DNA from: Paenibacillus sp. OK003
GTDB taxonomy: Bacteria; Bacillota; Bacilli; Paenibacillales; Paenibacillaceae
DNA: 64,000 bases
Reading direction: 5' to 3'
Assembly (NCBI RefSeq): GCF_900109515.1
Contig: NZ_FOBD01000008.1
Location: 248,001 to 312,000 of the forward strand
The translations under genes and the position numbers were made by a program. This document shows positions 44,819 through 53,158 of the stretch, in pieces (positions within the stretch are counted from its first letter, which is position 1; each line of letters begins with the position of its first letter). The notes below the pieces were generated by a model. It was not told the DNA's origin, did no database searches, and saw only the letters and a list, made by a program, of their open reading frames with translations.

Positions 44819-46204
44819 TTAACGTTGTATTAAAGGTAAAGAAAAATAAAACATCACTTTTCCATCGGCTACGCTAAGGCCATAGTCGGCATGGTGGTTC
44901 TCCAGAATCGTCCGGGCAATAGACAAGCCCAGTCCCGTCCCGCTAAACTTTTTGCTGCGCGAACTATCCATTACATAGAAGGGCTCCCAAACCTGATCCC
45001 ACTGTTCATGCTCTTCCTTATCCGTTTCATTGGCGATACCAAAATATGCCGCTTCCCCTTTCAATTCAAGTGTAATAGTTATTCGGTCACCGCTTGTATA
45101 TTTCACCGCGTTGGTCATCCAATTGTGCAGGACAGACTCCAGCTTCCGTCGATCAGCCAGCACCCAGGTCTCGGCAGTCCATCGATCCTCCACTTCCACA
45201 TGCAAGCCATGCTGCTGAAATACGGTTTCATAGGTATGAAGTGTCTCCGTGAGCAGTTGGCGAAGATCAACAGGTTCAAAATCATATACTTCAGCCTGCA
45301 GACGGGATAGCTCCAACAGACGGTCAATTAAACCAGCCAGCTCTTCGCTCTGTTGCTGGATAACTCCAGCATAGGTTCCGTCATCCAGGCCATCCTGAAT
45401 GCCAGAGGCATAGACTCGAATCAGGGAGAGCGGTGTTTTCAACTCATGCGAGATATCCGAAATGAACGTTCGCAGATTGGCGTTTTTTATTTCCAAAGAA
45501 TGTTGCGCCTGCTGCAACTTGTCGCTCATCACATTGATGCTGCGTCCTAAAGACTCAATCTCATCACCTGTCTTTATATCCACCTTTGTAAACGATAAAT
45601 TGGAAATGGCTTCAGCCGTTTCGCTTAGTTTTGCGAGCGGTTTAACAATCCGGGCGGTATACAGCACTGAAAGCAGGATAAGCAATAGCAGCATGCCGAG
45701 CCATATGTACGCGTTGAACTGATTAATAATTCGAATCGTCTCCGATGAATGGGAGATGGATTCGCCGACAGCAAACACGGAATCCCCCACCTTCACAAAA
45801 TTCACGAGAAAGCTTGATTTCAGCTTGGTCTGATCATAGAATTTATTAACCCGGGCACCCTCACGCAGCGCAGAGATACTCTCTTCTGTCAGCCAAAATT
45901 TACTAAGAGCAATTCCCTTGCGGTTATATTGAAATAACAATTGATCGTTAATATCATTCACACTATCCTTCAACGATGCATAAGCGATAGCGACCTCGTA
46001 TTGCGTTTCAAGACTCTCAATCCGTGATAGCTGATCGCCATGTTCTGAAGCAGAGATTTCAGTCGTTAACTCGGCCAATTTCTGCTTTTTCTGATACAAA
46101 AAATAGCTAGGCAGGAAAAATGTATTGACGATAAAGGATAGGAAAAAGACAACACACAATGCACTGATTATGCGCACGAGCAGTTTACGGGTCAGTTTAC
46201 TCAT
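44819..46204 (-). CDS. Sensor histidine kinase, VanS/BaeS-like
   Basis: A 461-residue membrane kinase. Two hydrophobic segments (about residues 10-32 and 167-190) enclose an extracytoplasmic domain of about 135 residues. A HAMP domain, HisKA with the histidine in FISDISHELKTPLSLIRVYASGI near residue 254, and an ATPase domain with NWMTNAVKYTSGD and GTGLGLSIARTILENHH follow. Its ATG overlaps the regulator by 8 bases. Envelope-stress sensing is plausible because of the neighbouring MurG/CapE genes, but that is inference. Confidence 0.9.
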   Translation of the reverse strand: MSKLTRKLLVRIISALCVVFFLSFIVNTFFLPSYFLYQKKQKLAELTTEISASEHGDQLSRIESLETQYEVAIAYASLKDSVNDINDQLLFQYNRKGIALSKFWLTEESISALREGARVNKFYDQTKLKSSFLVNFVKVGDSVFAVGESISHSSETIRIINQFNAYIWLGMLLLLILLSVLYTARIVKPLAKLSETAEAISNLSFTKVDIKTGDEIESLGRSINVMSDKLQQAQHSLEIKNANLRTFISDISHELKTPLSLIRVYASGIQDGLDDGTYAGVIQQQSEELAGLIDRLLELSRLQAEVYDFEPVDLRQLLTETLHTYETVFQQHGLHVEVEDRWTAETWVLADRRKLESVLHNWMTNAVKYTSGDRITITLELKGEAAYFGIANETDKEEHEQWDQVWEPFYVMDSSRSKKFSGTGLGLSIARTILENHHADYGLSVADGKVMFYFSLPLIQR

Positions 46205-46844
46205 CTTGATCCTCTAGGCAATAGCCCATTCCCCGGTACGTTTTGATTGAATCTTCTCCAATTTTCTCACGCAGTCTGCGGATATGAGTGTCTACCGTAC
46301 GCTCCTCGCCGAAGTAATCGAAACCCCACACCTGATCCAGCAATATTTTACGGGTTACGATCTGCCCCTTATTCATTCCCAGAACCTTCATTAATTCAAA
46401 TTCCTTATGGGTAGCCCCTACATCCACTCCACGACGGTAAACCTTCTGGCCTTCCAGATCGACAGTCAGTTCTCCCACAATGATTTTGGAGGAAAGTTGC
46501 AGCAGCTTCTTTACACGCAATAGCAGGATACGCGAATCAAACGGCTTGCGCAGATAATCATCCGCCCCGGCCTTCAAGGCAAGAAATTCATCATCCGATT
46601 CCCCTTTGGCTGTCAGCAGCAGTACCTTCGCCCGACTCGTACGCTTGATTTCCCGGCACACCTCAACACCGCTGCGTCCTGGCATCATCCAATCCAAAAC
46701 CGCCATATCAATTTGATTATTATAAAAGAGATTCAGGGCTGCTTCCCCATCCTCGGCTAAAAACACCTGAAAGCCCTCTTTAACGAAATAGGCTTTTAAT
46801 ATTTGCAGCATCAGCGGCTCATCATCCGCGAGTAGCAGGTTCAT
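46197..46844 (-). CDS. OmpR-family response regulator, VanR-like
   Basis: A 215-residue regulator. The receiver has LLLADDEPLML, the phosphorylated aspartate in MAVLDWMMPGRSG near residue 52 and the lysine in YLRKPFDSRILLLRVKKLL. The winged helix includes HKEFELMKVLGMNKGQIVTRKILLDQVWGFDYFGEERTVDTHIRRLREKIGEDSIKTYRGMGYCLE. GGAGG precedes the ATG. It is first in an operon with the kinase gene, and the dehydratase/MurG genes lie about 150 bases downstream after a terminator. Confidence 0.92.
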   Translation of the reverse strand: MNLLLADDEPLMLQILKAYFVKEGFQVFLAEDGEAALNLFYNNQIDMAVLDWMMPGRSGVEVCREIKRTSRAKVLLLTAKGESDDEFLALKAGADDYLRKPFDSRILLLRVKKLLQLSSKIIVGELTVDLEGQKVYRRGVDVGATHKEFELMKVLGMNKGQIVTRKILLDQVWGFDYFGEERTVDTHIRRLREKIGEDSIKTYRGMGYCLEDQDE

Positions 46845-46999
46845 ATCTGCGCCTCCTTTCCAAACTGCATTCTACTATACAATCTGTACGTTACAGCTGT
46901 GTGACATACCCGTCTGGTTGGCCATTTCCCACATTCCTGTATTATGGTAACCGTAGCATAAAAACGCTGCCCACCTTCACTGCTCCCAAGATCAGAGGC

Positions 47000-47040
47000 A
47001 AAACAAAAAGAAACCCCAAAACAGGGTTCCCTTTTGTTTC
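47000..47040 (-). terminator. Terminator of serS
   Basis: On the minus strand AAACAAAAGGGAACCC pairs with GGGTTTCTTTTTGTTT with one bulge. The T-rich 3' arm and position 20 bases past the stop support termination. Confidence 0.8.
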
Positions 47041-47061
47041 TCAACACAGCTTGTAATCCTT

Positions 47062-48360
47062 TTAAACCTCTTCATCCTGGTGCGGCAAAATCAAATATTC
47101 GGCACCGCCCATATAAGGCTGAAGTGCGGCTGGAATACGAATGCTCCCATCCGCCTGCTGATGATTCTCCAGCAATGGAATCAGAATGCGTGGTGAAGCC
47201 ACAGCCGTATTGTTCAACGTATGGCAGTAGGCAAGCTTACCTTGGGCATCGCGACAACGAATATTCGAACGCCGAGCCTGGAAATCATGCAGATTCGACG
47301 ACGAATGTGTCTCCCCGTACGCATTGCGGCTTGGCATCCAGGTTTCAATATCGTACTGTTTGTACGTTTTCTGCGACATATCCCCTGTACACACAGCCAC
47401 AACACGATAAGGCAGTTCCAGCAATTGCAGTAATTCCTCGGCGTGTCCCGTAATCTCCTGCAGCATTCGCTCCGATTCTTTCGCATCCGGTGCACAGATA
47501 ATGACTTGTTCCACTTTGGCAAATTGATGCACCCGGTACAATCCGCGTACATCCCGCCCGCCTGAGCCAACCTCACTGCGGAAACATGTCGATGTGGCTG
47601 CCAGCTTGATTGGCTCCTGTGCATCCACAATCTCATCCGCATAATACGAAACCAGCGGCACTTCCGATGTTCCCACCAGCCACTTGTTCTCGCCCACTAA
47701 TTCATAGACCTGATCCCGTCCTGTGGGGAAGAACCCCGTGTTCAAAAGGGTATTCTCCCTCACCATCAGAGGAACTTCCATTGGCGTAAATCCATGCTTG
47801 AGCAGCAGATCAAGCGCAAGTTGCTGTACAGCCCGGTGCAGGAGCAGCCCTGCTCCTTTGAGCACATAGCTTCGTGTTCCGCCGATTTTCACCCCACGTG
47901 GGATGTCGATTAGGTCATGCCGTTCACCGAGCTCTACGTGATCCTTGGCCTCATAATCGAATACCGGCAGCTCACCCACACGTCTCAGCTCCACATTATC
48001 CTCATCCGATGCACCCACTGGCGTGTCCGGCGATACAACATTGGGTACCAACCATTGCAGCCTTGTCACTTCCTCTTGCACAACGGCAAGCTTGGCTTCA
48101 ACTTGCTCTAACTGACCATTCAGCTGTTTCACCTGTTCCCTTAAACCCTCGGCCTGTTCACGCTCACCAGCTTGCATCAGTCTGCCAATATCTGCAGATA
48201 ACGAATTACGTACTCTACGTCCTTCTTCCGTTTCCAATAAAAGTGCTCTGCGCTCCTCGTCCCGTTCCAACAATTCGCGAATACTGATATTCATTCTCTT
48301 GCCAACTGCCGCAGCTTGCACCTCTTCTGCATGCTCCCGAATCCACTTCATTTCCAACAT
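47062..48360 (-). CDS. serS: Seryl-tRNA synthetase
   Basis: Charges tRNA-Ser with serine in the cytoplasm. Seen: an N-terminal coiled-coil arm (about residues 30-105), then class II motifs VLKGAGLLLHRAVQQLALDLLLKHGFTPMEVP, ATSTCFRSEVGSGGRDVRGLYRVHQFAKVEQVIIC (motif 2), and the C-terminal LNNTAVASPRILIPLLENHQQADGSIRIPAALQPYMGG (motif 3). The length of 432 residues is near the usual 425. The ATG at 48360 is preferred because GGAG lies about 9 bases upstream and the sequence starts MLEMKWIREHAEEV; frames upstream run into the T-box leader. Confidence 0.96.
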   Translation of the reverse strand: MLEMKWIREHAEEVQAAAVGKRMNISIRELLERDEERRALLLETEEGRRVRNSLSADIGRLMQAGEREQAEGLREQVKQLNGQLEQVEAKLAVVQEEVTRLQWLVPNVVSPDTPVGASDEDNVELRRVGELPVFDYEAKDHVELGERHDLIDIPRGVKIGGTRSYVLKGAGLLLHRAVQQLALDLLLKHGFTPMEVPLMVRENTLLNTGFFPTGRDQVYELVGENKWLVGTSEVPLVSYYADEIVDAQEPIKLAATSTCFRSEVGSGGRDVRGLYRVHQFAKVEQVIICAPDAKESERMLQEITGHAEELLQLLELPYRVVAVCTGDMSQKTYKQYDIETWMPSRNAYGETHSSSNLHDFQARRSNIRCRDAQGKLAYCHTLNNTAVASPRILIPLLENHQQADGSIRIPAALQPYMGGAEYLILPHQDEEV

Positions 48361-48382
48361 GGTCACCGTCTCCTTTGGCTGT

Positions 48383-48590
48383 AAAAATACAAAGAGCGCC
48401 CTCATCCCTTGGGACGAGGAGCGCTCTGCTCGCGGTGCCACCCAACTTGCCAAACCAGAATATTCTGGTTCAGCCTCTTGGTCCGCGATAACGGGCGGTT
48501 CCGGTTAACTTGGGGAATGGTTCGCTCCCCTGGCGAAAACGCCTCCGAGTTGGATGCTCTTCAACGGCATGGTCCGATCTGTAATTGTTG
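48383..48590 (-). ncRNA. T-box leader RNA of serS
   Basis: On the minus strand the T-box sequence GGGTGGCACCGCG (48431-48443) is followed by a terminator that pairs AGAGCGCTCCTCGTCCC with GGGATGAGGGCGCTCT and then T residues. A stem III-like palindrome AACCAGAATATTCTGGTT precedes it. The T-box class binds uncharged tRNA through a specifier codon and then antiterminates. The downstream serS gene implies serine specificity, but I could not locate a convincing stem I specifier loop. Confidence 0.85.
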
Positions 48591-48596
48591 TTTTTC

Positions 48597-48626
48597 AGTA
48601 TATACGAACTTTAGTCTCCATTGCAA
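48597..48626 (-). promoter_or_regulatory. Candidate promoter of serS
   Basis: On the minus strand TTGCAA and TATACT are separated by 18 bases, just upstream of the predicted leader start. The match is moderate. Confidence 0.45.
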
Positions 48627-48741
48627 GTTATCCGTGCACACCCTTACATGTCCTGTTATGATAGAGATTGTTTGTTTTTAGGAAATACTCCTGAATGGCA
48701 GACTTACTACATAACATAATATCTAGAAGGAGTTTTTCTTC

Positions 48742-49977
48742 ATGAAAAAATTGCTTTGGATTGGATGCTTATCCTATTTCCTCATCGGACTTGCCCATGT
48801 GGTTCTCGGCTCCATCCTACCCGTTGCTCTTGAACATTATGGCAAGGATTATAGTCAGGGAGGCACACTGATATTTGCCCAATTTGCCGGGTTCCTGGGT
48901 GGTGTATTGTTATCTCCGTGGTTGAATAAACGCTTCGGGAAACGAGGCGGTCTATTAATTGCCGCAGCTCTGCTCTGCATCGCAGAGTTATCCTATATGC
49001 TGCTGCCTCCTTGGGGCTGGATGTTCGTCATTGCACCTGCAGCCGGATTCGGATTCGGTATGATAGAAGCTGTCATCGGTACAATCATTATTGCTGCAAT
49101 TAAAGATAATACGGCGGTTGCCATGAGCCGACTTGAAGTGTTATTTGGTATCGGCGCCATGGTCATGCCTCTCATTGCAAGCGGTCTGATTTCTGCCGGG
49201 TACTGGCGCGTGTCGTTCCTCGTGGTTGCCGTCTGTGCAGCGATGACTTTTATCTTCTGGGCCAAAAGTTCATTCGGTGAACTGGACAACGAGCTGAGTC
49301 GCCGCAGCTCAGACCAGACTCCTGTACACACTCACGCTGCTGAATCGCCAAATGGAACGAATCCTGAAGACATTAAACCAACCCGTTCAACCTATCACGG
49401 CCGTAACTTGGCTCTTCTGTCTTTATTTGTTTTATTTTTCTTTCTCTATGTCGGCACTGAAATGAGCCTTGCCAACTTCATGCCAGCCATTCTGATTGAG
49501 AAAATGAACATGAAGGAAGCAGGCGCTGCACTTAGTGTTACCTGCTTCTGGATCGCCATGTCTGTTGGACGACTGTTTGCCGGATATATTGCGGAGAAAT
49601 TCCAATATCGCGTCTACGTTCTGTACAGTTGCCTTGCAGCAGTTGTACTGCTGATGATCTTTCCTTTTACCAACCAGATCTGGTCGGCATTTCTGATCAT
49701 TCTGTTACTCGGGCTTGCACTATCGGGCGTGTTCTCCATTGCCCTCGTCTTCGCCAGCAAAATGCTGCCTGGAACAGAAGAATCAACGCCCAGCATCCTG
49801 ATTGCATCAGGTGGTGTTGGTGGTGCCATTCTACCTTTGGTTACAGGCTGGAGTTTGGACCATCTGGAAGTTAACCAGTCGGCGTGGATGCTTGCCATTT
49901 TTGCAGTTGGTCTGCTGATTATCAGCGTGATCGCGTATCAATGGCAGCGCAGGCATACTGTGAGTTCAGCATCGTAA
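48742..49977 (+). CDS. MFS transporter
   Basis: A 411-residue carrier with 12 predicted helices. Seen: the N-terminal CLSYFLIGLAHVVLGSILPVALEHYGKDYSQGGTLIFAQFAGFLGGVLLSPWLNKRFGKRGGLL, which contains the MFS A-loop, and a second half starting LALLSLFVLFFFLYVGTEMSLANFMPAILIEKMNMKEAGAA. A hydrophilic loop of about 35 residues (residues 178-215) separates the halves. FucP-like or related sugar and drug carriers are possible. GAAGGAG precedes the ATG. Its divergent neighbour is serS. Substrate unknown. Confidence 0.82.
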   Translation: MKKLLWIGCLSYFLIGLAHVVLGSILPVALEHYGKDYSQGGTLIFAQFAGFLGGVLLSPWLNKRFGKRGGLLIAAALLCIAELSYMLLPPWGWMFVIAPAAGFGFGMIEAVIGTIIIAAIKDNTAVAMSRLEVLFGIGAMVMPLIASGLISAGYWRVSFLVVAVCAAMTFIFWAKSSFGELDNELSRRSSDQTPVHTHAAESPNGTNPEDIKPTRSTYHGRNLALLSLFVLFFFLYVGTEMSLANFMPAILIEKMNMKEAGAALSVTCFWIAMSVGRLFAGYIAEKFQYRVYVLYSCLAAVVLLMIFPFTNQIWSAFLIILLLGLALSGVFSIALVFASKMLPGTEESTPSILIASGGVGGAILPLVTGWSLDHLEVNQSAWMLAIFAVGLLIISVIAYQWQRRHTVSSAS

Positions 49978-50027
49978 TATCTACCGAACAGAAGATAAAT
50001 TCAATGAATCATAGCTGTAAAAAGTTA

Positions 50028-50061
50028 GGCGTCGTAGCGTGAATGCTACGAGGCCTTTTTT
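50028..50061 (+). terminator. Terminator after the MFS gene
   Basis: GGCGTCGTAGC and GCTACGAGGCC pair around a short loop with one bulge and six T residues follow on the plus strand. Confidence 0.85.
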
Positions 50062-50085
50062 GATTTGAAAATAACAATTACTTCT

Positions 50086-50283
50086 TTATCTTAGTGCAGT
50101 GGACGATTGCCCAGGAAATACTTTCAGATGCTCTAAATCGGAACTAACGTTATTTAGGTTGTAGGACTCCACCAGGAACGCAATGGTGAAGCACAATACG
50201 AATTGGAGCAGTATTTCAAGCGCTGACATCTTGCTCAATAACCCATTGTGCCATAAATTGAAAGTCATCATGACGATGACCAT
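50086..50283 (-). CDS. Small membrane protein
   Basis: A 65-residue protein with two hydrophobic stretches (VIVMMTFNLWHN and LEILLQFVLCFTIAFLVE) followed by a polar tail. The ATG at 50283 is chosen because GGAGG lies 5 bases upstream, whereas an upstream in-frame ATG has no such site. The layout resembles small two-helix DUF2798-like proteins, but the match is too weak to name it. It is convergent with the MFS gene and shares its terminator region. Confidence 0.5.
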   Translation of the reverse strand: MVIVMMTFNLWHNGLLSKMSALEILLQFVLCFTIAFLVESYNLNNVSSDLEHLKVFPGQSSTALR

Positions 50284-50458
50284 TCCTGCCTCCATATAAG
50301 TAAACATTTTGTTAAATTTATAACAATAGGCAGGTATTTCATGTTGGCTCTCGTCGTGCTAAAATCTAAAATTCCTGTTTGACAACCTCGTAGTACAGCC
50401 CTATGATATCCCTTAAAATGGTAGAAAAGATCCACTGCATATAAGGAGGATTTGGATT

Positions 50459-50845
50459 ATGAGTTTTCAAAAGCGCATTGACCACGTCGGCATTGCCGTT
50501 CGTGATCTAGAGACCACGCTACGTTTCTATACGGAGATTGTTGGTCTTGAATTGAAAGACCGGGTAACTCACACCAACGGTGTCATTCAGCTCGCCTTTC
50601 TCGGCTTCAACGGAAGCGATGAGACTGAGATTGAGTTGATTCAGGGATACAGCGACAAGCTGCCTTCCGAAGGTACGGTGCACCATTTTGCGATCCATGT
50701 CGATGACCTTGAGGCTGAATACAACCGCATTAAAGAAACTGAGGCCGAGTTTATTGATGGAGAGATGATTACACTGCCCAACGGTTACCGTTATTTCTTC
50801 ATCTATGGACCTGAAAAGGAATGGATTGAGTTCTTCCAGCGCTAA
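50459..50845 (+). CDS. VOC-family (glyoxalase-like) protein
   Basis: A 128-residue protein of the vicinal-oxygen-chelate fold, one beta-alpha-beta-beta-beta repeat pair. Seen: RIDHVGIAVRDLETTLRFYTEIVGLEL with the first metal-ligand histidine near residue 9, and a central VHHFAIHVDDLEAEYNRIKE with another, and glutamates in ETEIELIQ and KEWIEFFQR. These match lactoylglutathione-lyase-like or methylmalonyl-CoA epimerase-like members. Specific activity is unknown. AAGGAGG precedes the ATG. It lies 16 bases upstream of the epimerase gene and is probably co-transcribed. Confidence 0.85.
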   Translation: MSFQKRIDHVGIAVRDLETTLRFYTEIVGLELKDRVTHTNGVIQLAFLGFNGSDETEIELIQGYSDKLPSEGTVHHFAIHVDDLEAEYNRIKETEAEFIDGEMITLPNGYRYFFIYGPEKEWIEFFQR

Positions 50846-50861
50846 GAATTGGAGCTGATTT

Positions 50862-51617
50862 ATGAACATTTTAATTACCGGCGCAGCCGGAAAAATTGGA
50901 CGTGACTTGTCCCAACACTTGTCAGAAGCATTTCACCTGCGACTAACGGATTTGAATATCGACAGACTGCATACGTATCAAGGGACAAGCTATGAGATCA
51001 TGACACTGGATGTGACAGATCCTGAAGCCTGTCAGCACGCTTGCAAAGGCATGGATGTGGTTGTACATTTGGCGGGAGATCCCTCCCCACATGCAGGGTT
51101 CTATGAATCGTTGTTGGATATCAATATCAAGGGCACGTTTAATGTATTCCGTGCAGCTAAAGACCAGGGTGTACAAAGAGTCATTCTGGCAAGCAGTGCA
51201 CAGACGATTGAGGGGTATCCCATTGATGCTCAAGTCTATCCGGATATGCCGACACGCCCACGGAATTTGTACGGGGTTAGTAAATGTTTTGGTGAATCGC
51301 TCGCTTCCTATTTTGCGTATACCGAAGGTTTACAAAGTGTAGCAATACGTATAGGTGCATATGATGATTTCCAACCGGATGGACCCGCGCTGGAGGCAAG
51401 GGATATGAGCGCGTATCTTAGTCCGGCTGACTTGTGTGATTTGATGTTCAAAGCCATTACAGCTCCAGATCTGGAGCCCTTCACCATACTGCATGGGATC
51501 TCGAATAATCGGTTTAAACGATTGAATCTGGAAACCACTCAGAAACAGGTAGGCTATGACCCGAAATCCGATGCTTTTGCACTCAGTCAGATTTCCTTAT
51601 ATGATTCGCCACGATAA
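50862..51617 (+). CDS. NAD-dependent epimerase/dehydrogenase (uronate-dehydrogenase-like)
   Basis: A 251-residue extended SDR. Seen: ILITGAAGKIGRDLSQHLSEAFHLRLTDLN at the N-terminus, HLAGDPSPHAGFYESLLDINIKGTFNVFRAAKDQGVQRVILASSAQTIEGYP, and NLYGVSKCFGESLASYFAYTEGLQSVAIRIGAYDDF, which carry the Tyr-x3-Lys pair. The short length and the SSAQTIEGYP segment match uronate dehydrogenase-like enzymes that oxidise sugar acids. A substrate cannot be fixed. It ends at a terminator. Confidence 0.82.
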   Translation: MNILITGAAGKIGRDLSQHLSEAFHLRLTDLNIDRLHTYQGTSYEIMTLDVTDPEACQHACKGMDVVVHLAGDPSPHAGFYESLLDINIKGTFNVFRAAKDQGVQRVILASSAQTIEGYPIDAQVYPDMPTRPRNLYGVSKCFGESLASYFAYTEGLQSVAIRIGAYDDFQPDGPALEARDMSAYLSPADLCDLMFKAITAPDLEPFTILHGISNNRFKRLNLETTQKQVGYDPKSDAFALSQISLYDSPR

Positions 51618-51639
51618 TTGTTGAAAATTACACATCTAG

Positions 51640-51673
51640 AGAGGTCGTTATACGCATGTATAATGGCCTCTTT
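51640..51673 (+). terminator. Terminator after the epimerase gene
   Basis: AGAGGTCGTTATAC and GTATAATGGCCTCT form an imperfect stem around GCAT and TTTGATT follows. The position is 23 bases past the stop codon. Confidence 0.75.
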
Positions 51674-51708
51674 GATTCATTCATACGTGTCCCTATCCAG
51701 TTCCTGAC

Positions 51709-51737
51709 TGGACATGCGTGGGCCTCTGGCCTATAAT
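51709..51737 (+). promoter_or_regulatory. Candidate promoter of the thiamine uptake operon
   Basis: TGGACA and a perfect TATAAT are spaced by exactly 17 bases. Transcription would start about 30 bases upstream of the TPP aptamer. Confidence 0.7.
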
Positions 51738-51770
51738 TACACCTAGTAATGCCCGTAACTTCATAGTTTC

Positions 51771-51862
51771 CCAGGGGAGTCGGAATAGGCCGGCTGAGAG
51801 TGTATCCCACCAAGATACTGACCCTTAGACCTGATCTGGATCATGCCAGCGTAGGAATCGGA
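51771..51862 (+). ncRNA. TPP riboswitch
   Basis: Contains the conserved blocks CGGCTGAGAG, then CAAGATACTGACCCTTAGACC and CTGATCTGGATCATGCCAGC and GTAGGAA in the right order and spacing. It senses thiamine pyrophosphate and here precedes thiYXZ-type uptake genes. A terminator at 51918-51945 follows, which fits transcriptional repression by TPP. Confidence 0.95.
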
Positions 51863-51917
51863 GTATATCGAACTGGCCCAGCCTCTTTGCTGAGTGCCAC
51901 ATCTCTAACGCCTGCAC

Positions 51918-51945
51918 GCGTCCCGGATTAACGGGGCGCTTTTTT
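51918..51945 (+). terminator. TPP-controlled terminator
   Basis: GCGTCCCG pairs with CGGGGCGC around GATTAA, then six T residues. It lies between the aptamer and the first gene of the operon. Confidence 0.85.
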
Positions 51946-52090
51946 AATGTTCTTTTATATAGCCAGAGAGCTAAAAAAAGTGACGTCATCCGGATCATAG
52001 CTGGTATAAATCTGTCGATTTATGCAAGAAGCTTGGATATGAAGCCAAGGAGTACCCCGCGCCACTGGCCGGACAACATGAAGGAGAGAA

Positions 52091-53137
52091 ATGAAGATGA
52101 GATGGCGTAAAATGATGGGCCTAATGCTCTTGTGCGTACTACTCGTGGCTGTGGCCGCATGTGGCGGCAAAGAAGCTGCACCTTCAGGAGAAAATGGCAG
52201 CAGCAACACCGAAAACAGCAATGAAGGTGACAACGCAGCCCTCAAGGACATTAAAGTGGTGCTGGATTGGACACCAAATACGAATCATACCGGACTGTAT
52301 GCGGCCGTAGATCAAGGTTTTTACAAAGCTGAAGGCTTAAATGTCGAGATTGTACAACCAGGTGCCGGAGGCGCGGATACAATGGTGGCTTCGAACGAAG
52401 TGCCTTTTGGCGTAAGTTATCAGGAGAGTGTGACCCAGGCCCGCACACAGGGCGTACCGCTCGTGTCCATTGCTGCAGTCATTCAGCATAACACGTCCGG
52501 ATTTGCCGCTCCGGCGGATCGGAACATCAAATCCCCCAAAGATTTTGAAGGTAAAACCTATGGTGGCTGGGGCTCTCCGGTGGAAGAAGCTGTGATGCAG
52601 TCCATTATGGAAGGCGAAGGCGCCGTTGTATCCAAAGTAAAAAATATTAGCATGGGCGATGCAGACTTCTTCACCGCTGTGAAACGCGATATCGACTTTG
52701 CCTGGATCTTCTACGCGTGGACGGGCATTGAAGCCGAACTGCGCGGGGAACCGATCGACATGTTATATGTGAAAGATTATTCCGATTCACTGGACTACTA
52801 CACACCTGTACTCGTTACCAATGAAAAGACGATTCAGAACGATCCCGAGCTGGTTAAAGCGTTCTTGAAAGCGACTTCCGAAGGATATCAATACGCGATT
52901 GAACATCCCGAAGACGCTGCCAACATTCTGATCAAGGCCGTACCGGATCTGGATAAGGATCTTGTACTCGCAAGCCAGAAGTGGCTGAGTCCAAAATATC
53001 AGGATGACGCACCGCGCTGGGGTGAGCAGAAGCAGGAAGTATGGCAGAACTACACGGATTGGATGTTTAGCAAAAAACTGCTCGATGAGCAGGTAGATGT
53101 ATCCAAAGCATATACAAACGAGTTCTTACCCCAATAA
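52091..53137 (+). CDS. thiY: Thiamine-precursor-binding lipoprotein (ThiY-like)
   Basis: The substrate receptor of an ABC importer for pyrimidine thiamine precursors such as formylaminopyrimidine. Seen: a lipoprotein signal with the lipobox VAACGG (cysteine near residue 24), then the NMT1/THI5-like motif VVLDWTPNTNHTGLYAAVDQGFYKAEGLNVEIVQPG, and the conserved SYQESVTQARTQGVPLVSIAAV. The length of 348 residues is normal. AAGGAGAG precedes the ATG. It is the first gene of the TPP-riboswitch operon. Confidence 0.92.
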   Translation: MKMRWRKMMGLMLLCVLLVAVAACGGKEAAPSGENGSSNTENSNEGDNAALKDIKVVLDWTPNTNHTGLYAAVDQGFYKAEGLNVEIVQPGAGGADTMVASNEVPFGVSYQESVTQARTQGVPLVSIAAVIQHNTSGFAAPADRNIKSPKDFEGKTYGGWGSPVEEAVMQSIMEGEGAVVSKVKNISMGDADFFTAVKRDIDFAWIFYAWTGIEAELRGEPIDMLYVKDYSDSLDYYTPVLVTNEKTIQNDPELVKAFLKATSEGYQYAIEHPEDAANILIKAVPDLDKDLVLASQKWLSPKYQDDAPRWGEQKQEVWQNYTDWMFSKKLLDEQVDVSKAYTNEFLPQ

Positions 53138-53158
53138 AAATTGTTTAAGTTTAACTTT

